From Acidimicrobiia bacterium (GTDB taxonomy: Bacteria > Actinomycetota > Acidimicrobiia > IMCC26256 > JAMXLJ01), in the NCBI GenBank assembly GCA_035651955.1, contig DASRES010000025.1:1-41163 (forward strand): DNA of 41,163 bases. The letters are read 5' to 3'. Positions 22,600-31,164 of this stretch are shown in pieces. The position numbers and the translations under genes are program-made. Every line of letters begins with the position of its first letter. The stretch's first letter is position 1. Under the pieces are notes generated by a model. That model searched no databases, had not been told where the DNA came from, and worked only from the letters and a program-made list of their open reading frames with translations.

Positions 22600-24168
22600 T
22601 CAGCGGCCGGCGGGTTCCTTGGGGCGCGCGGGCGGGGTGTCGCTCGGCGGTGCGGGGCGCCGGCGGTTCCCGACCCGGGCGAGCACGACGGCGAGGATCG
22701 CGCCGAACAGCGTGCGCAGCGCGGACGCGATGCCGTGCACGATCCCGCCACCCGCGGCCGACACCGCGCGCCCCACCGCGCGCCCGGCCTTGACACCGCG
22801 CGGCGGCTGCTGCTCGGTCGGCGTCTGGTACGGCCCGATCGGGATCGCGGTCTCGGCCTCCTCCTCGGCGACATGGCCGCTCGCCTTGACGTCGCGGCAC
22901 AGCTTCCACGTGAACAGGCCGACCGCGATCGGCAACACGATCACGAGGATCCGCAGCGCGTAGACCATCGTGATGATGTCGACGTGCATCACCTGCGCGA
23001 TCACGTCGTCGGCTCCCGACGCGAGCAGCACGAAGTAGAACGCGAGCATCCCGGCGCCGATCGCGGTGCGCACAGGGCGGTCGGTCGGGCGGTCGAGCAG
23101 ATGGTGCTCCGCGTGGTCGCGCGTGAAGAACGCCTCGACGAACGGCCACAGGTACAGCAGCAGGAACGTGACGCCGGGGATCGCGACCGCCGGCCAGAAC
23201 ACCTCGGGAACGTTGTACGGGCCGAGGTGGACGTAGAACGGCGGCGTGATGCGAAGTGCGCCCTCGATCCATCCGAGGTACCAGTCGGGCTGCGCGGCAG
23301 TGCTGACCGCGGGCGCGTGGAACGGCCCGTACAGCCAGATCGGGTTGATCTGCGCGACGCCGCCGAGCGCGGCGAGCACGCCGAAGATGATCGCGAACAG
23401 GCCGAGGCTCTTGAACGTGTACGTCGGCCACAGTCGCGACCCGACGACGTTGTCCTCGCGTCGCGCGCGCCCGGGGAACTGGCTGTGCTTCTGGCGCCAG
23501 AGGATCGCGAGGTGCGCGCCGATCAGACCGGCGATCAATGCCGGCAGGATCAGCACGTGGATGATGAACAGCCGCGAGACGATCGACGTCGCCGGGAACT
23601 CGCCCCCGAAGACGAGGAACGCGATCCACGTCCCGATGACGGGGATCGACAGCGCGATCGAGTACGCGATGCGCAGCCCCGTGCCTGACAGCAGGTCGTC
23701 GGGCATCGAGTAGCCGGCGAAGCCGTTCGCGATGACGAGGATCAGCAACGTCACGCCGATGATCCAGTTGATCTCCCGCGGACGGCGGAACGCGCCGGTG
23801 AAGAAGATGCGACACAGGTGGCACACGATCGCGGCGACGAACAGCAGCGCCGCCCAGTGGTGCATCTGGCGGAACACCATGCCCGCGCGCACGTCGAAGC
23901 TGATGCGGATCGTCGACCGGTACGCCTCGGACATCCGGACGCCGTTCAACGGCTTGTAGTGCCCGTGGTACACGACCTCGTGGAGGCTCGTGTTGAAGAA
24001 GAACGTGAGGTAGATCCCGGTCAGGACGAGGATCACGAAGCAGTAGAGCGCGATCTCGCCCAACATGAACGACCACTGGTCGGGGAACACCTTGTTGAGC
24101 GTGTGCCGCATGAACTTCGACGCGCCGAGGCGGTCGTCGAACCAGCGGGCGATGCGCTTCGTGATCAC
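22600..24168 (-). CDS. qcrB: Cytochrome bc complex cytochrome b subunit
   Basis: This 522-residue membrane protein is the quinol-oxidising core of the cytochrome bc complex. Haem-binding histidine pairs lie in the second and fourth helices (MHHWAALLFVAAIVCHL and FIIHVLILPALIAGLIGAHLAIL). The Qo-site motif is PDWY (AAQPDWYLGW), the actinobacterial form of PEWY. A cytoplasmic C-terminal extension of over 100 residues, rich in Pro, Arg and Ala, follows the last helices, as in actinobacterial QcrB. GTG 24168 lies 4 bases after the cytochrome c stop. It is the last gene of the respiratory operon, separated from qcrA by six genes, which is unusual since qcrCAB are normally contiguous. Confidence 0.95.
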   Translation of the reverse strand: MITKRIARWFDDRLGASKFMRHTLNKVFPDQWSFMLGEIALYCFVILVLTGIYLTFFFNTSLHEVVYHGHYKPLNGVRMSEAYRSTIRISFDVRAGMVFRQMHHWAALLFVAAIVCHLCRIFFTGAFRRPREINWIIGVTLLILVIANGFAGYSMPDDLLSGTGLRIAYSIALSIPVIGTWIAFLVFGGEFPATSIVSRLFIIHVLILPALIAGLIGAHLAILWRQKHSQFPGRARREDNVVGSRLWPTYTFKSLGLFAIIFGVLAALGGVAQINPIWLYGPFHAPAVSTAAQPDWYLGWIEGALRITPPFYVHLGPYNVPEVFWPAVAIPGVTFLLLYLWPFVEAFFTRDHAEHHLLDRPTDRPVRTAIGAGMLAFYFVLLASGADDVIAQVMHVDIITMVYALRILVIVLPIAVGLFTWKLCRDVKASGHVAEEEAETAIPIGPYQTPTEQQPPRGVKAGRAVGRAVSAAGGGIVHGIASALRTLFGAILAVVLARVGNRRRPAPPSDTPPARPKEPAGR

Positions 24169-24172
24169 CGCG

Positions 24173-24577
24173 TCAGCCCAGTGTGTAGAGGTACGCGGTG
24201 ATGTCGCGCGCCTGGCTCGCGGACACACCGAGGTTCGGCATGTCGTTGCCCCGCACCACGCTCTGCGGATCCTGGATCCAGTGCTCCAGGTTGTTCGCGG
24301 TGTTCGGCAGCATCCCTGCGATGTAGCCGCGACGGCTGAACTTGATCAGCGGCGGGCCGACGAGCCCGTTGGCGCCCTTGACCCCCGGGATGGTGTGGCA
24401 GCTCCCGCAGCCGAAGTGCTCGATCGCGCGCTTGCCCTGGTCCGCGCTGCCGCCCGGGACGGTGCGGACCTGCGGGTTGCGGCCCGAGTGGCAACCGCCG
24501 AGCAGCAGGCCGAGACCCAACGCGACGGCCGCGACTGTCGTGATGCCCGCCCGCGCGCGTCCCCTCCTCGCGGTCAC
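24173..24577 (-). CDS. Lipoprotein monohaem cytochrome c
   Basis: This 134-residue protein starts with a lipoprotein signal (VAAVALGLGLLLGGCHSG, lipobox LGGC), so it is predicted to be anchored on the outer face of the membrane. It carries one haem-binding motif CGSCH, with the axial methionine in GNDMPNLG. The family pattern PPLIKFSRRGYIAGMLPNTANNLEHWIQDPQ is typical of cytochromes associated with caa3 oxidases. GTG 24577 overlaps the stop of the CtaG-like gene (GTGA). It could shuttle electrons between the bc complex and the oxidase, even though both already carry their own c-type haem domains. Confidence 0.88.
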   Translation of the reverse strand: MTARRGRARAGITTVAAVALGLGLLLGGCHSGRNPQVRTVPGGSADQGKRAIEHFGCGSCHTIPGVKGANGLVGPPLIKFSRRGYIAGMLPNTANNLEHWIQDPQSVVRGNDMPNLGVSASQARDITAYLYTLG

Positions 24578-25398
24578 CGCATCACCTCCATCGTCGGGAC
24601 GACGACCGGCTCGCCCGAGGGGTGCCTGCGGTCGACGGCCTGCAGCCACGACGCGAACAGGACGATGCCCGCGACGATGCTCGCGAACCCGCCGAACGCC
24701 CACATGACGACGCCCGCCATCTGCTGGTCGGCGAGCGCGGCGGACGCCGACCCGTGGATGTACGCGTGGTACCAGGGCGCTTTGGCGCTGATCATCGCGA
24801 CGCCGAGCAGCGTCCCGGGGAACCACGCTGCGGCGACGGCGAAGATGCCGGCACCGTGGCGCGACCTCCATCCGGTGCACGCGACGACCCACCAGAACGC
24901 GAACGCCGTCAGCAGGAAGCTGAGGTGCTCGAGCCCGTGCAGCAGCGGATGACGCAGCGCGCCGTCGTACGCGGCGGGGAGGTGCCACGCGAACAGCGCG
25001 GTCGTCTGCAGGACGAGCGTGACTGCGATCCACACGAACCAGCCCGCGCCGTATTGCGTCCGCAGCACGCGGCGCCACCAACGGGAGACCCGCGCGCGCG
25101 TCGGGTCGTCGAGCGCCCAGAGGAGGGCCGTGAACGGCTCGCCCGCCGCGAGCAGCGGCGCCGCGACGCTCAGTAGCACGACGTGCTGGATCATGTGCAT
25201 CGTGAGGCTGTGGTCCGCACGCGCGTCGATCGGGCCGACGAGCACCGCGGCCGTCGCCACGAGCCCGAGCGCGAACAGCGCGACCTGCTGGACGTGGACG
25301 AGCCGCCCCCGGCCCGCGCGGCTCCACGCGCGCGACACGCCCGCGCCGTAGGCCGCGGCGAGCGCGGCGACGAGCGCGAGCGGACCGAGCTCGGTCAT
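24574..25398 (-). CDS. CtaG-like cytochrome c oxidase assembly protein (caa3_CtaG family)
   Basis: A 274-residue protein with about seven membrane helices and the signature histidines of the family: SLTMHMIQHVVLLSVAAPLLAAGEP, FAWHLPAAYDGALRHPLLHGLEHLSFL and PWYHAYIHG. This family (Bacillus CtaG type) is needed for formation of active caa3 oxidase and may handle copper, which fits the CuA- and CuB-containing oxidase encoded upstream. ATG 25398 shares one base with the previous stop (TGATG), and its own stop overlaps the cytochrome c start. Confidence 0.9.
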   Translation of the reverse strand: MTELGPLALVAALAAAYGAGVSRAWSRAGRGRLVHVQQVALFALGLVATAAVLVGPIDARADHSLTMHMIQHVVLLSVAAPLLAAGEPFTALLWALDDPTRARVSRWWRRVLRTQYGAGWFVWIAVTLVLQTTALFAWHLPAAYDGALRHPLLHGLEHLSFLLTAFAFWWVVACTGWRSRHGAGIFAVAAAWFPGTLLGVAMISAKAPWYHAYIHGSASAALADQQMAGVVMWAFGGFASIVAGIVLFASWLQAVDRRHPSGEPVVVPTMEVMR

Positions 25399-25772
25399 CA
25401 GTACCGCACTCCGTGCAGCACGTTGACGTACACCTCTTCGAGCACGATCAGCGCGAGGTTGGCGATCCCGATGATCATGCCGAGCTCGCCGAGGAAGCGG
25501 ACCCGCCCCGCGAGGTCCGGACGGTCCTCACCCCGCCCGCCCCAGCGCATCATCAGGAAGGACAGGTACATCGCGGACAGGGTCACGAGACCGGTGACGA
25601 TCGTGATGATGTGCAGCCACCAGATCGCGCCGGGAACGTTGTCCGAGTACTTCGTCAGCGCGGTGAGCCCGACGAGGTGCACGGTCCACGCGCCGATCGG
25701 CGCGGTGAGCGCGTACCAGACCAGCACGCCCCGTTCGGGGAACTCGCGCACGCGCAGGCTCGGGATGCTCAC
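25398..25772 (-). CDS. Three-helix membrane protein in the oxidase operon, unknown
   Basis: This 124-residue protein has three hydrophobic helices (VLVWYALTAPIGAWTVHLV; IWWLHIITIVTGLVTLSAMYLSFLMM; GELGMIIGIANLALIVLEEVYVNVL) with histidines HLVG and WWLHII near membrane positions. A strong AGGAGGT precedes the GTG start at 25772. It sits between ctaE and the CtaG-like factor, where an oxidase subunit IV or small accessory subunit is often found, but the sequence does not look like a COX4-type subunit. It may be a lineage-specific subunit or assembly factor. I do not recognise a family. Confidence 0.78.
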   Translation of the reverse strand: MSIPSLRVREFPERGVLVWYALTAPIGAWTVHLVGLTALTKYSDNVPGAIWWLHIITIVTGLVTLSAMYLSFLMMRWGGRGEDRPDLAGRVRFLGELGMIIGIANLALIVLEEVYVNVLHGVRY

Positions 25773-25786
25773 GACCGCCCGACCTC

Positions 25787-26434
25787 CTATCTCCCGAAGT
25801 GCGGCGAGACGATCAGGGACAGGAACACGAAGATCCACACGCCGTCGACGAAGTGCCAGTACAAGCTGAAGATCTCGACCGTCTTGTGGTGCTCCTCGTT
25901 GACCCTCCCGAGCCAGACCTTCAGCTGGACGACCGAGCTGATCGCGAGACCGACGAGCACGTGCAGCGCGTGCAGGCCGACGGTCACGTAGAAGATCGAG
26001 CCGTACGCGTTGTCACGCCACCCGAAGTGCAGCTTCAGGAAGTCGTCGACCGTGTGGTACAGGAACGCCGCGCCCATCACCCACGCCAGCGCGAGCCCGA
26101 TCTTCAGCCTCGTCACGTCGCCGCGCTCGATCGCGCGCTCGCCCCAGATGACAGGGACGCTCGAGCCGATCAGGACGACGGAGTAGATCGACGACTGCTT
26201 CAGCTCGGGCAGCTCGATCCCGCCCAGCGGCCACTCCTTCGACGCGGCGCGCAGGAAGAAGTACGTCGCGAGGAGGCAGAGGAAGATCATCGCCTCGGTC
26301 GCGATCACGGTGGCGACGCCCCACCACGCGGTCGAGTAGCCGCGCACGCGGTCGCGTCCCGTCACCCGCCGGACGGGGTGCGGCGGCGCAGAGCCGGAGA
26401 CCGGGACGACGGCGCCGGCATCCGCGGCGGTCAT
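25787..26434 (-). CDS. ctaE: Cytochrome c oxidase subunit III
   Basis: A 215-residue subunit III with the expected five to seven helices. Family landmarks are WWGVATVIATEAMIFLCLLATYFFLR (with the E of helix 3), GHD-like FLYHTVDDFLKLHFGWRDNAYGSIFYVTVGLHALHVLVGL, and the closing EIFSLYWHFVDGVWIFVFLSLI. An extended N-terminus (MTAADAGAVVPVSG) precedes helix 1. The ATG at 26434 overlaps the ctaD stop (ATGA). It structurally supports the proton pathway of subunit I. Confidence 0.95.
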   Translation of the reverse strand: MTAADAGAVVPVSGSAPPHPVRRVTGRDRVRGYSTAWWGVATVIATEAMIFLCLLATYFFLRAASKEWPLGGIELPELKQSSIYSVVLIGSSVPVIWGERAIERGDVTRLKIGLALAWVMGAAFLYHTVDDFLKLHFGWRDNAYGSIFYVTVGLHALHVLVGLAISSVVQLKVWLGRVNEEHHKTVEIFSLYWHFVDGVWIFVFLSLIVSPHFGR

Positions 26435-28347
26435 TCGCCGACTCTCCAGGTCCACCACATGGCGGCGATCACGCCGACCACGACACCCGTCACGCCCACG
26501 ACCGCGGCTCGCACGAGGAGGCCGCAGAAGAACACGGCGATGCCGAGCGCGACGACGAACGGGAGGTACGTCTCGTGCGGGATCTCGAACGTCGCCTCCG
26601 GCTCGGCGGTCAGCCCGTCACTGAAGGCGGTCTCGCGTTCGGTGGTGCCGACGGTCCCGAGGCTCCGCGTCGACTCCGTCGCACCCGACGCCGCGACGGG
26701 CAGCGGTTGCTCCTCCCACAGCGGGTGCCGGCTGTTCACCACCGGGATCGCCGCGAAGTTGTACTCGGGCGGCGGCGAGCTCGTCGCCCACTCGAGCGAG
26801 TCCGCGCCCCACGGGTTGTCGATCGCCTTCTCCCCGCGCTTCATCGACCAGACGAAGTTGATCAGCGAGAGCAGCACGCCGACCGCGAACACGAAGGAGA
26901 AGATGCTGACGATCATGTTCAGCGCGTCCCACCCGAGCCCGGAGTGGTACGTGTACACACGCCGCGGCATGCCGAGGAAGCCGAGGATGTGCATCGGGAA
27001 GAACGTCATGTTGAACCCGATGAACATGATCCAGAAGCTGATCTTGCCGAGCCGCTCGGACATCATGCGGCCGGTGATCTTCGGTATCCACAGGTACATC
27101 GCGCCGAAGATCGGGAAGACGACCGCGCCGTTCAGCACGTAGTGGAAGTGCGCGACGACGAAGTAGCTGTCCGTCACCTGCCAGTCGAACGGCAGCACCG
27201 CGACCATGACGCCCGAGATGCCGCCGGCCAGGAAGATGAGCAGGAAGCCCATCGCGAACAGCATTGGCGTCGTGAATCTCACGACGCCGTGCCACATCGT
27301 GGATATCCACGCGAAGAACTGCACCCCGCTCGGGATCGTGATGAGGAAGCTCACCCCCGAGAAGAACGACATCGCGAGCGCGGGCATCCCCGTCGCGAAC
27401 ATGTGGTGAACCCACACGCCGAAGCTCATGAACGCGACGAGCACGAGCGCGCTGACGATCCAGATGTATCCCGTCAACGCGTGACGGCTGAAGATCGGGA
27501 TGATCATCGAGATCATCCCGGTCGCGGGGACGAAGAGGATGTACACCTCCGGATGCCCCCAGAACCAGAACAGGTGCTGGTACAGCAGCGTGCTGCCACC
27601 GAGCGCGGGGTTGAAGAACTGGGTGCCGAACAGCCGGTCGAACTCGAGCAGCGCGGCCGCGACGGTCACGGCCGGCACGGCGAAGATCACCATGAACGAG
27701 AAGACGACCATCGACCACACGAACACCGGGATCCGGTTGAGCGTCATCCCCGGACATCGCATCTTGAACGTCGTGACGATGAAGTTCACCGCGCCGACCG
27801 TCGTCGAGATGCCGATGAACACGACCCCCAGCCCCCAGAAGTCCATGTTGATCCCGGGCGAGAACGGTCGTGTCGTGAGCGGCGTGTACGCGAACCAGCC
27901 GCCGTCCGGCGCGCTGCCGATGATGTAGCTCGCGTACATGAAGATCCCCGACATGACGAAGATCCAGTACGAGAAGGCGTTCAGCCGCGGGAACGCCATG
28001 TCGCGCGTCCCGAGCATCAGCGGCACGAGGTAGTTCCCGAACCCCGCCAGGATCGGCGTGTTGAACAGGAAGATCATCGTCGTGCCGTGCATCGTGAAGA
28101 ACTCGTTGTACGTGCTCGGGGAGAGCACGTGGTTCTCCGGCTCGGCGAGCTGCACGCGCATGATCAGCGCGGTGATGCCGGCCATGAAGAAGAAGATGAA
28201 GGCCGTGTAGATGTAGCGCTTGCCGATGCGCTTGTGATCGACCGTCGCGAAGAACCCCGGGATGCCGGGTGCCTCCTCGCCCCACCCCTTCTCGAGCTCC
28301 TCGGGCGGGATCGGCGGCGCGATGATCGGCGTGTCCGTGGTCGCCAT
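26431..28347 (-). CDS. ctaD: Cytochrome c oxidase subunit I with C-terminal two-helix extension
   Basis: The 638-residue haem-copper oxidase core reduces O2 and pumps protons. All active-site features are visible: haem a ligand region FTMHGTTMIF, D-channel RDMAFPRLNAFSYW, CuB/crosslink motif WGHPEVYILF (His-Tyr pair and the key glutamate), VWVHHMF, and the haem a3/a pair HFHYVL. It is an A-type oxidase. Beyond the usual end (about residue 560, after HPLWEEQPL) an extra segment follows a Ser/Thr/Glu linker and adds two membrane helices (TYLPFVVALGIAVFFCGLLV and VVGVTGVVVGVIAAMWWTW). This extra segment may represent a fused subunit IV-type component. Overlaps ctaE. Confidence 0.95.
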   Translation of the reverse strand: MATTDTPIIAPPIPPEELEKGWGEEAPGIPGFFATVDHKRIGKRYIYTAFIFFFMAGITALIMRVQLAEPENHVLSPSTYNEFFTMHGTTMIFLFNTPILAGFGNYLVPLMLGTRDMAFPRLNAFSYWIFVMSGIFMYASYIIGSAPDGGWFAYTPLTTRPFSPGINMDFWGLGVVFIGISTTVGAVNFIVTTFKMRCPGMTLNRIPVFVWSMVVFSFMVIFAVPAVTVAAALLEFDRLFGTQFFNPALGGSTLLYQHLFWFWGHPEVYILFVPATGMISMIIPIFSRHALTGYIWIVSALVLVAFMSFGVWVHHMFATGMPALAMSFFSGVSFLITIPSGVQFFAWISTMWHGVVRFTTPMLFAMGFLLIFLAGGISGVMVAVLPFDWQVTDSYFVVAHFHYVLNGAVVFPIFGAMYLWIPKITGRMMSERLGKISFWIMFIGFNMTFFPMHILGFLGMPRRVYTYHSGLGWDALNMIVSIFSFVFAVGVLLSLINFVWSMKRGEKAIDNPWGADSLEWATSSPPPEYNFAAIPVVNSRHPLWEEQPLPVAASGATESTRSLGTVGTTERETAFSDGLTAEPEATFEIPHETYLPFVVALGIAVFFCGLLVRAAVVGVTGVVVGVIAAMWWTWRVGE

Positions 28348-28354
28348 GCGGCTC

Positions 28355-29359
28355 CTACTTCAAGCTCTGGAGATACGCGACGACGGCATGCAGGTCGCTC
28401 GACGACAGCGACTGCGGTGGCATCTGGTTGCCCGGCTTCACGGTCTGCGGGTTCGCGATCCAGCCCGACAGGTATCCCGCGTTGTTCGGGATCGTCGCCG
28501 CGCCGAGCGTCGTCCGCTGACCGACGTCGGTCAGGTCCGGGCCGACGTCGCCCTGCGCCTGGGTGTCCTTGATCGTGTGACACCCGGCGCACGCGGAGTT
28601 CATGAAGACGAACTGGCCGCGCGCCTGCTCCTCGGTCAGGTCGCGTGGCGGGAGGATGCTCTCGCGCTCGGCCCAGCGTCCGAAGTCGCCGGGCGTCTGC
28701 GCGATCACGAGGAACTGCATGTTGGCGTGCTGCGTGCCGCAGTACTCCGCGCAGAGCCCGCGGTAGGTGCCCGGCTTCCGCACCGTGACGTTGAGGTAGT
28801 TGTTCTGCCCCGGGATCGTGTCGACCTTGCCGGCGATCTGCGGGACCCAGAAGCTGTGGATCACGTTGTCGGAGGTCAGCTTGAACGAGAGCGGCTGGCC
28901 GACCGGCACGTGGATCTCGTTCGCCGTCGTGATGCCGAGGCTCGGGTAGCTGACGGCCCACCACCACCGCTTGCCGACGACGTCGATGCGCAGCGCGTTC
29001 GACGACGGCTTCCGCACGGCCGCGGTCGTGTGCACCGTGAAGCCCGCGATCGTCATGAGGATGAGCGTCGGGACGACGATCCCGCCGACCCAGATGAACG
29101 CGTCGGGCGTGATGCGCGTGGGGCGTCCGTGACGGGTGCCGCGCCCGCGGAACGCGGCGATGAGGATGAACGACCCGACGACCGCGTACACGCCGGCCGC
29201 GAGGCCGAACATGACCCACCACAGCCCCGAGACCGTGTGCGACTCGGACCCGTTCCCGCCGAGGATCGCGGGCGACTTCTTCTCGCTGCACGCGCCGAGC
29301 AGGACGGTCGCGACGACGACCGCGCCGACGAGCAGCGCGCGCTGCCTGCGGCGCGTCAC
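28355..29359 (-). CDS. ctaC: Cytochrome c oxidase subunit II with fused cytochrome c domain
   Basis: This 334-residue subunit II begins with a lipoprotein signal (VATVLLGACSEK), has two membrane helices, and carries a periplasmic-side cupredoxin domain with the CuA set NVIHSFWVPQIAGK and LCAEYCGTQHANMQF. The C-terminal part is a cytochrome c domain with CAGCH and the axial methionine in GNQMPPQ. That makes this a caa3-type subunit II able to take electrons directly into CuA. GTG 29359 overlaps the qcrA stop (GTGA). In classical actinobacterial bcc-aa3 supercomplexes subunit II lacks such a haem domain, so its presence beside a diheme QcrC is notable. Confidence 0.95.
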   Translation of the reverse strand: MTRRRQRALLVGAVVVATVLLGACSEKKSPAILGGNGSESHTVSGLWWVMFGLAAGVYAVVGSFILIAAFRGRGTRHGRPTRITPDAFIWVGGIVVPTLILMTIAGFTVHTTAAVRKPSSNALRIDVVGKRWWWAVSYPSLGITTANEIHVPVGQPLSFKLTSDNVIHSFWVPQIAGKVDTIPGQNNYLNVTVRKPGTYRGLCAEYCGTQHANMQFLVIAQTPGDFGRWAERESILPPRDLTEEQARGQFVFMNSACAGCHTIKDTQAQGDVGPDLTDVGQRTTLGAATIPNNAGYLSGWIANPQTVKPGNQMPPQSLSSSDLHAVVAYLQSLK

Positions 29360-30264
29360 TGCTTCCCGCTCGTGTGTCGTGGACGGTTCCAGAACGACGG
29401 CCCGATCGGCTCGTGGAAGTCGCTCTGCGCGACGAGATATCCGTCCTGGATCGCGAGTGGGAGCTGGGGGAGCGCGCGGAACGCGGGACCGAACACGACC
29501 TTCGCGCCGTTCAGCACGTCGAAGGCCGACTGGTGGCACGGGCACAGCAGCTGGTGCGACTGCGCCTGGTAGAGCCCGACGGGACATCCCGCGTGCGTGC
29601 ACACCTTCGAGTACGCGATGAAGCCGTCCGGCGACCAGGTCCCGCGCCCGGGACGCGGTCGGATCAGCCCGGACTCGATGTGCATCAGGACGATCTGACC
29701 GTCCGCGGAGTCCGTGTGACCTTCGGGGAACGCGGTCACGAGCCCCTCGATGGGCACGTCCTCGGGGCGGATCGGTGTGCCGTCCTCCGTCACGAGGCGC
29801 TTGCCCCGCCGCCAGGGCGTCGTCAGCAGCGCGTCGCCGGGAGCGGGCCCGAGCGACGCGATCGGGAACAGCGCCGCGATGCCGAGCGACCCGGCCGCCG
29901 CGACGAGCCCACCGATGATGAGCCGCCGGCGCGTGACGAGCCCCTCGCGCTGGAAGTCCTGCGTGAACAGCGTGAGCTCCTGCTCGCCGCTCGGCAACGG
30001 CTCGCGCGGCTCCTCGTACGGGCCGTGCGGCATGAGACGGTGCGCCCACGTCACGAAGCTGAACCCGAGGCCGCACAGCGCGACGCCGAGCAGGATCCCC
30101 TCGGCCTGCGGTTGCCCGCCGATCACGTAGACCCAGGTGAGCCCGACGCCGCCGAGGAAGCACAGCACGAACCCGAACAGGATCGCGGCCTCACCGCCGC
30201 GGTCGCGTCGCTGCGTGGCCGCGCGCGTGCTGCTCGGCTCGTGCGCTTCGCGCTCGGTCGTCAT
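29356..30264 (-). CDS. qcrA: Cytochrome bc complex Rieske iron-sulfur subunit
   Basis: This 302-residue protein has three N-terminal membrane helices (ILFGFVLCFLGGVGLTWVYV, ILLGVALCGLGFSFVTW and LIIGGLVAAAGSLGIAALF), the feature that separates actinobacterial QcrA from the single-helix type. The [2Fe-2S] cluster motifs are intact: CTHAGC and CPCHQSAFD (two Cys and two His, plus the stabilising disulfide cysteines). ATG 30264 overlaps the qcrC stop (ATGA). It passes electrons from quinol to the c-type haems. Confidence 0.95.
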   Translation of the reverse strand: MTTEREAHEPSSTRAATQRRDRGGEAAILFGFVLCFLGGVGLTWVYVIGGQPQAEGILLGVALCGLGFSFVTWAHRLMPHGPYEEPREPLPSGEQELTLFTQDFQREGLVTRRRLIIGGLVAAAGSLGIAALFPIASLGPAPGDALLTTPWRRGKRLVTEDGTPIRPEDVPIEGLVTAFPEGHTDSADGQIVLMHIESGLIRPRPGRGTWSPDGFIAYSKVCTHAGCPVGLYQAQSHQLLCPCHQSAFDVLNGAKVVFGPAFRALPQLPLAIQDGYLVAQSDFHEPIGPSFWNRPRHTSGKQ

Positions 30265-31031
30265 GTCTTCGTCCCGATCCAGCGGACCGCGACGAGGAGC
30301 AGGCCCATCGCGATCACCCAGGCGACGAGGCCCTCGGCGAGCGGGCCGAGGAACCACAGGGGCAGACCACCGCGGTCGTGGGGCTGGCGCAGGTACCGCA
30401 CGTACGCGACGACGTCGTTCATCTGGTCCTGGCTGAGCGCCGCGGTCCCGAACGCGGGCATCGTGCCGGGACCCGACCGGATCGCCTCCGCGATCTGCAG
30501 GTCGGTCGCGGGATGTGTCGTCGGCGCGGCGCGGTAGAGGAGCGCGCCGCCGCGTCCGGACCACTCGTGGCACGCCGCGCAGTTCAGCCGGAACAGCTCA
30601 CCGCCTCGGCCGAGGTCGGCGTTGCTCGTGTCGACCGAGGGGATGTCCGGGCCGCCGTTGCCCGCGAGGCCGTACACGTAGTCGACGAGCGCCTCCTGCA
30701 CCGACCGGGGGTACTTCGGCGTGTGGCGATCGGTCTTCGCGGTCGGCGACGACAGCGGCATCCGACCCGTCGACAGCTCGTAGTCGATCGACGCCCGTCC
30801 GAAGCCGCGCAGGTCGGGACCGTTGTTCGTGCCGCGCGCGTCGTTGCCGTGGCAGACCGCGCAGTCGCGCAGGAAGATCGCCTTGGGGTCGGTGGTCGGA
30901 TCGGCCGCCGTACGCCGGGACGCCGACGAATCCGCGCGCGCGGTGCCGCCGAGGAGCATCGGGACCATGGCCGCGGCGACGGCGACGGGAACGGCGAGCA
31001 ACGCGGCCTCGATCGCCCGCCGAAGGCTCAC
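30261..31031 (-). CDS. qcrC: Cytochrome bc complex diheme cytochrome c subunit
   Basis: This 256-residue protein has an N-terminal signal/anchor helix (ALLAVPVAVAAAMVPMLL), two cytochrome c domains with CAVCH and CAACH motifs, the axial methionines in TGRMPL and GTMPAFG, and a C-terminal membrane helix (AEGLVAWVIAMGLLLVAVRW). This is the actinobacterial QcrC layout that replaces cytochrome c1 plus a soluble cytochrome c. The GTG at 31031 is preferred over an ATG at 31103 because GGAG lies 8 bases upstream and the signal helix starts soon after. It heads the respiratory operon and is divergent from the crotonase gene. Confidence 0.92.
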   Translation of the reverse strand: MSLRRAIEAALLAVPVAVAAAMVPMLLGGTARADSSASRRTAADPTTDPKAIFLRDCAVCHGNDARGTNNGPDLRGFGRASIDYELSTGRMPLSSPTAKTDRHTPKYPRSVQEALVDYVYGLAGNGGPDIPSVDTSNADLGRGGELFRLNCAACHEWSGRGGALLYRAAPTTHPATDLQIAEAIRSGPGTMPAFGTAALSQDQMNDVVAYVRYLRQPHDRGGLPLWFLGPLAEGLVAWVIAMGLLLVAVRWIGTKT

Positions 31032-31164
31032 GCGGCCCGCTCCGTCGCCTGCCTCCCCTCCCGACGCACGAGGGCCGTAGTGCCCGCCTCCCGGGAAGCC
31101 CAAACGCGCGACTTACGTGAGAATGTCGGGGGTCGAGAGGTTCGGGACGCCCGGGGAGGCCGCC

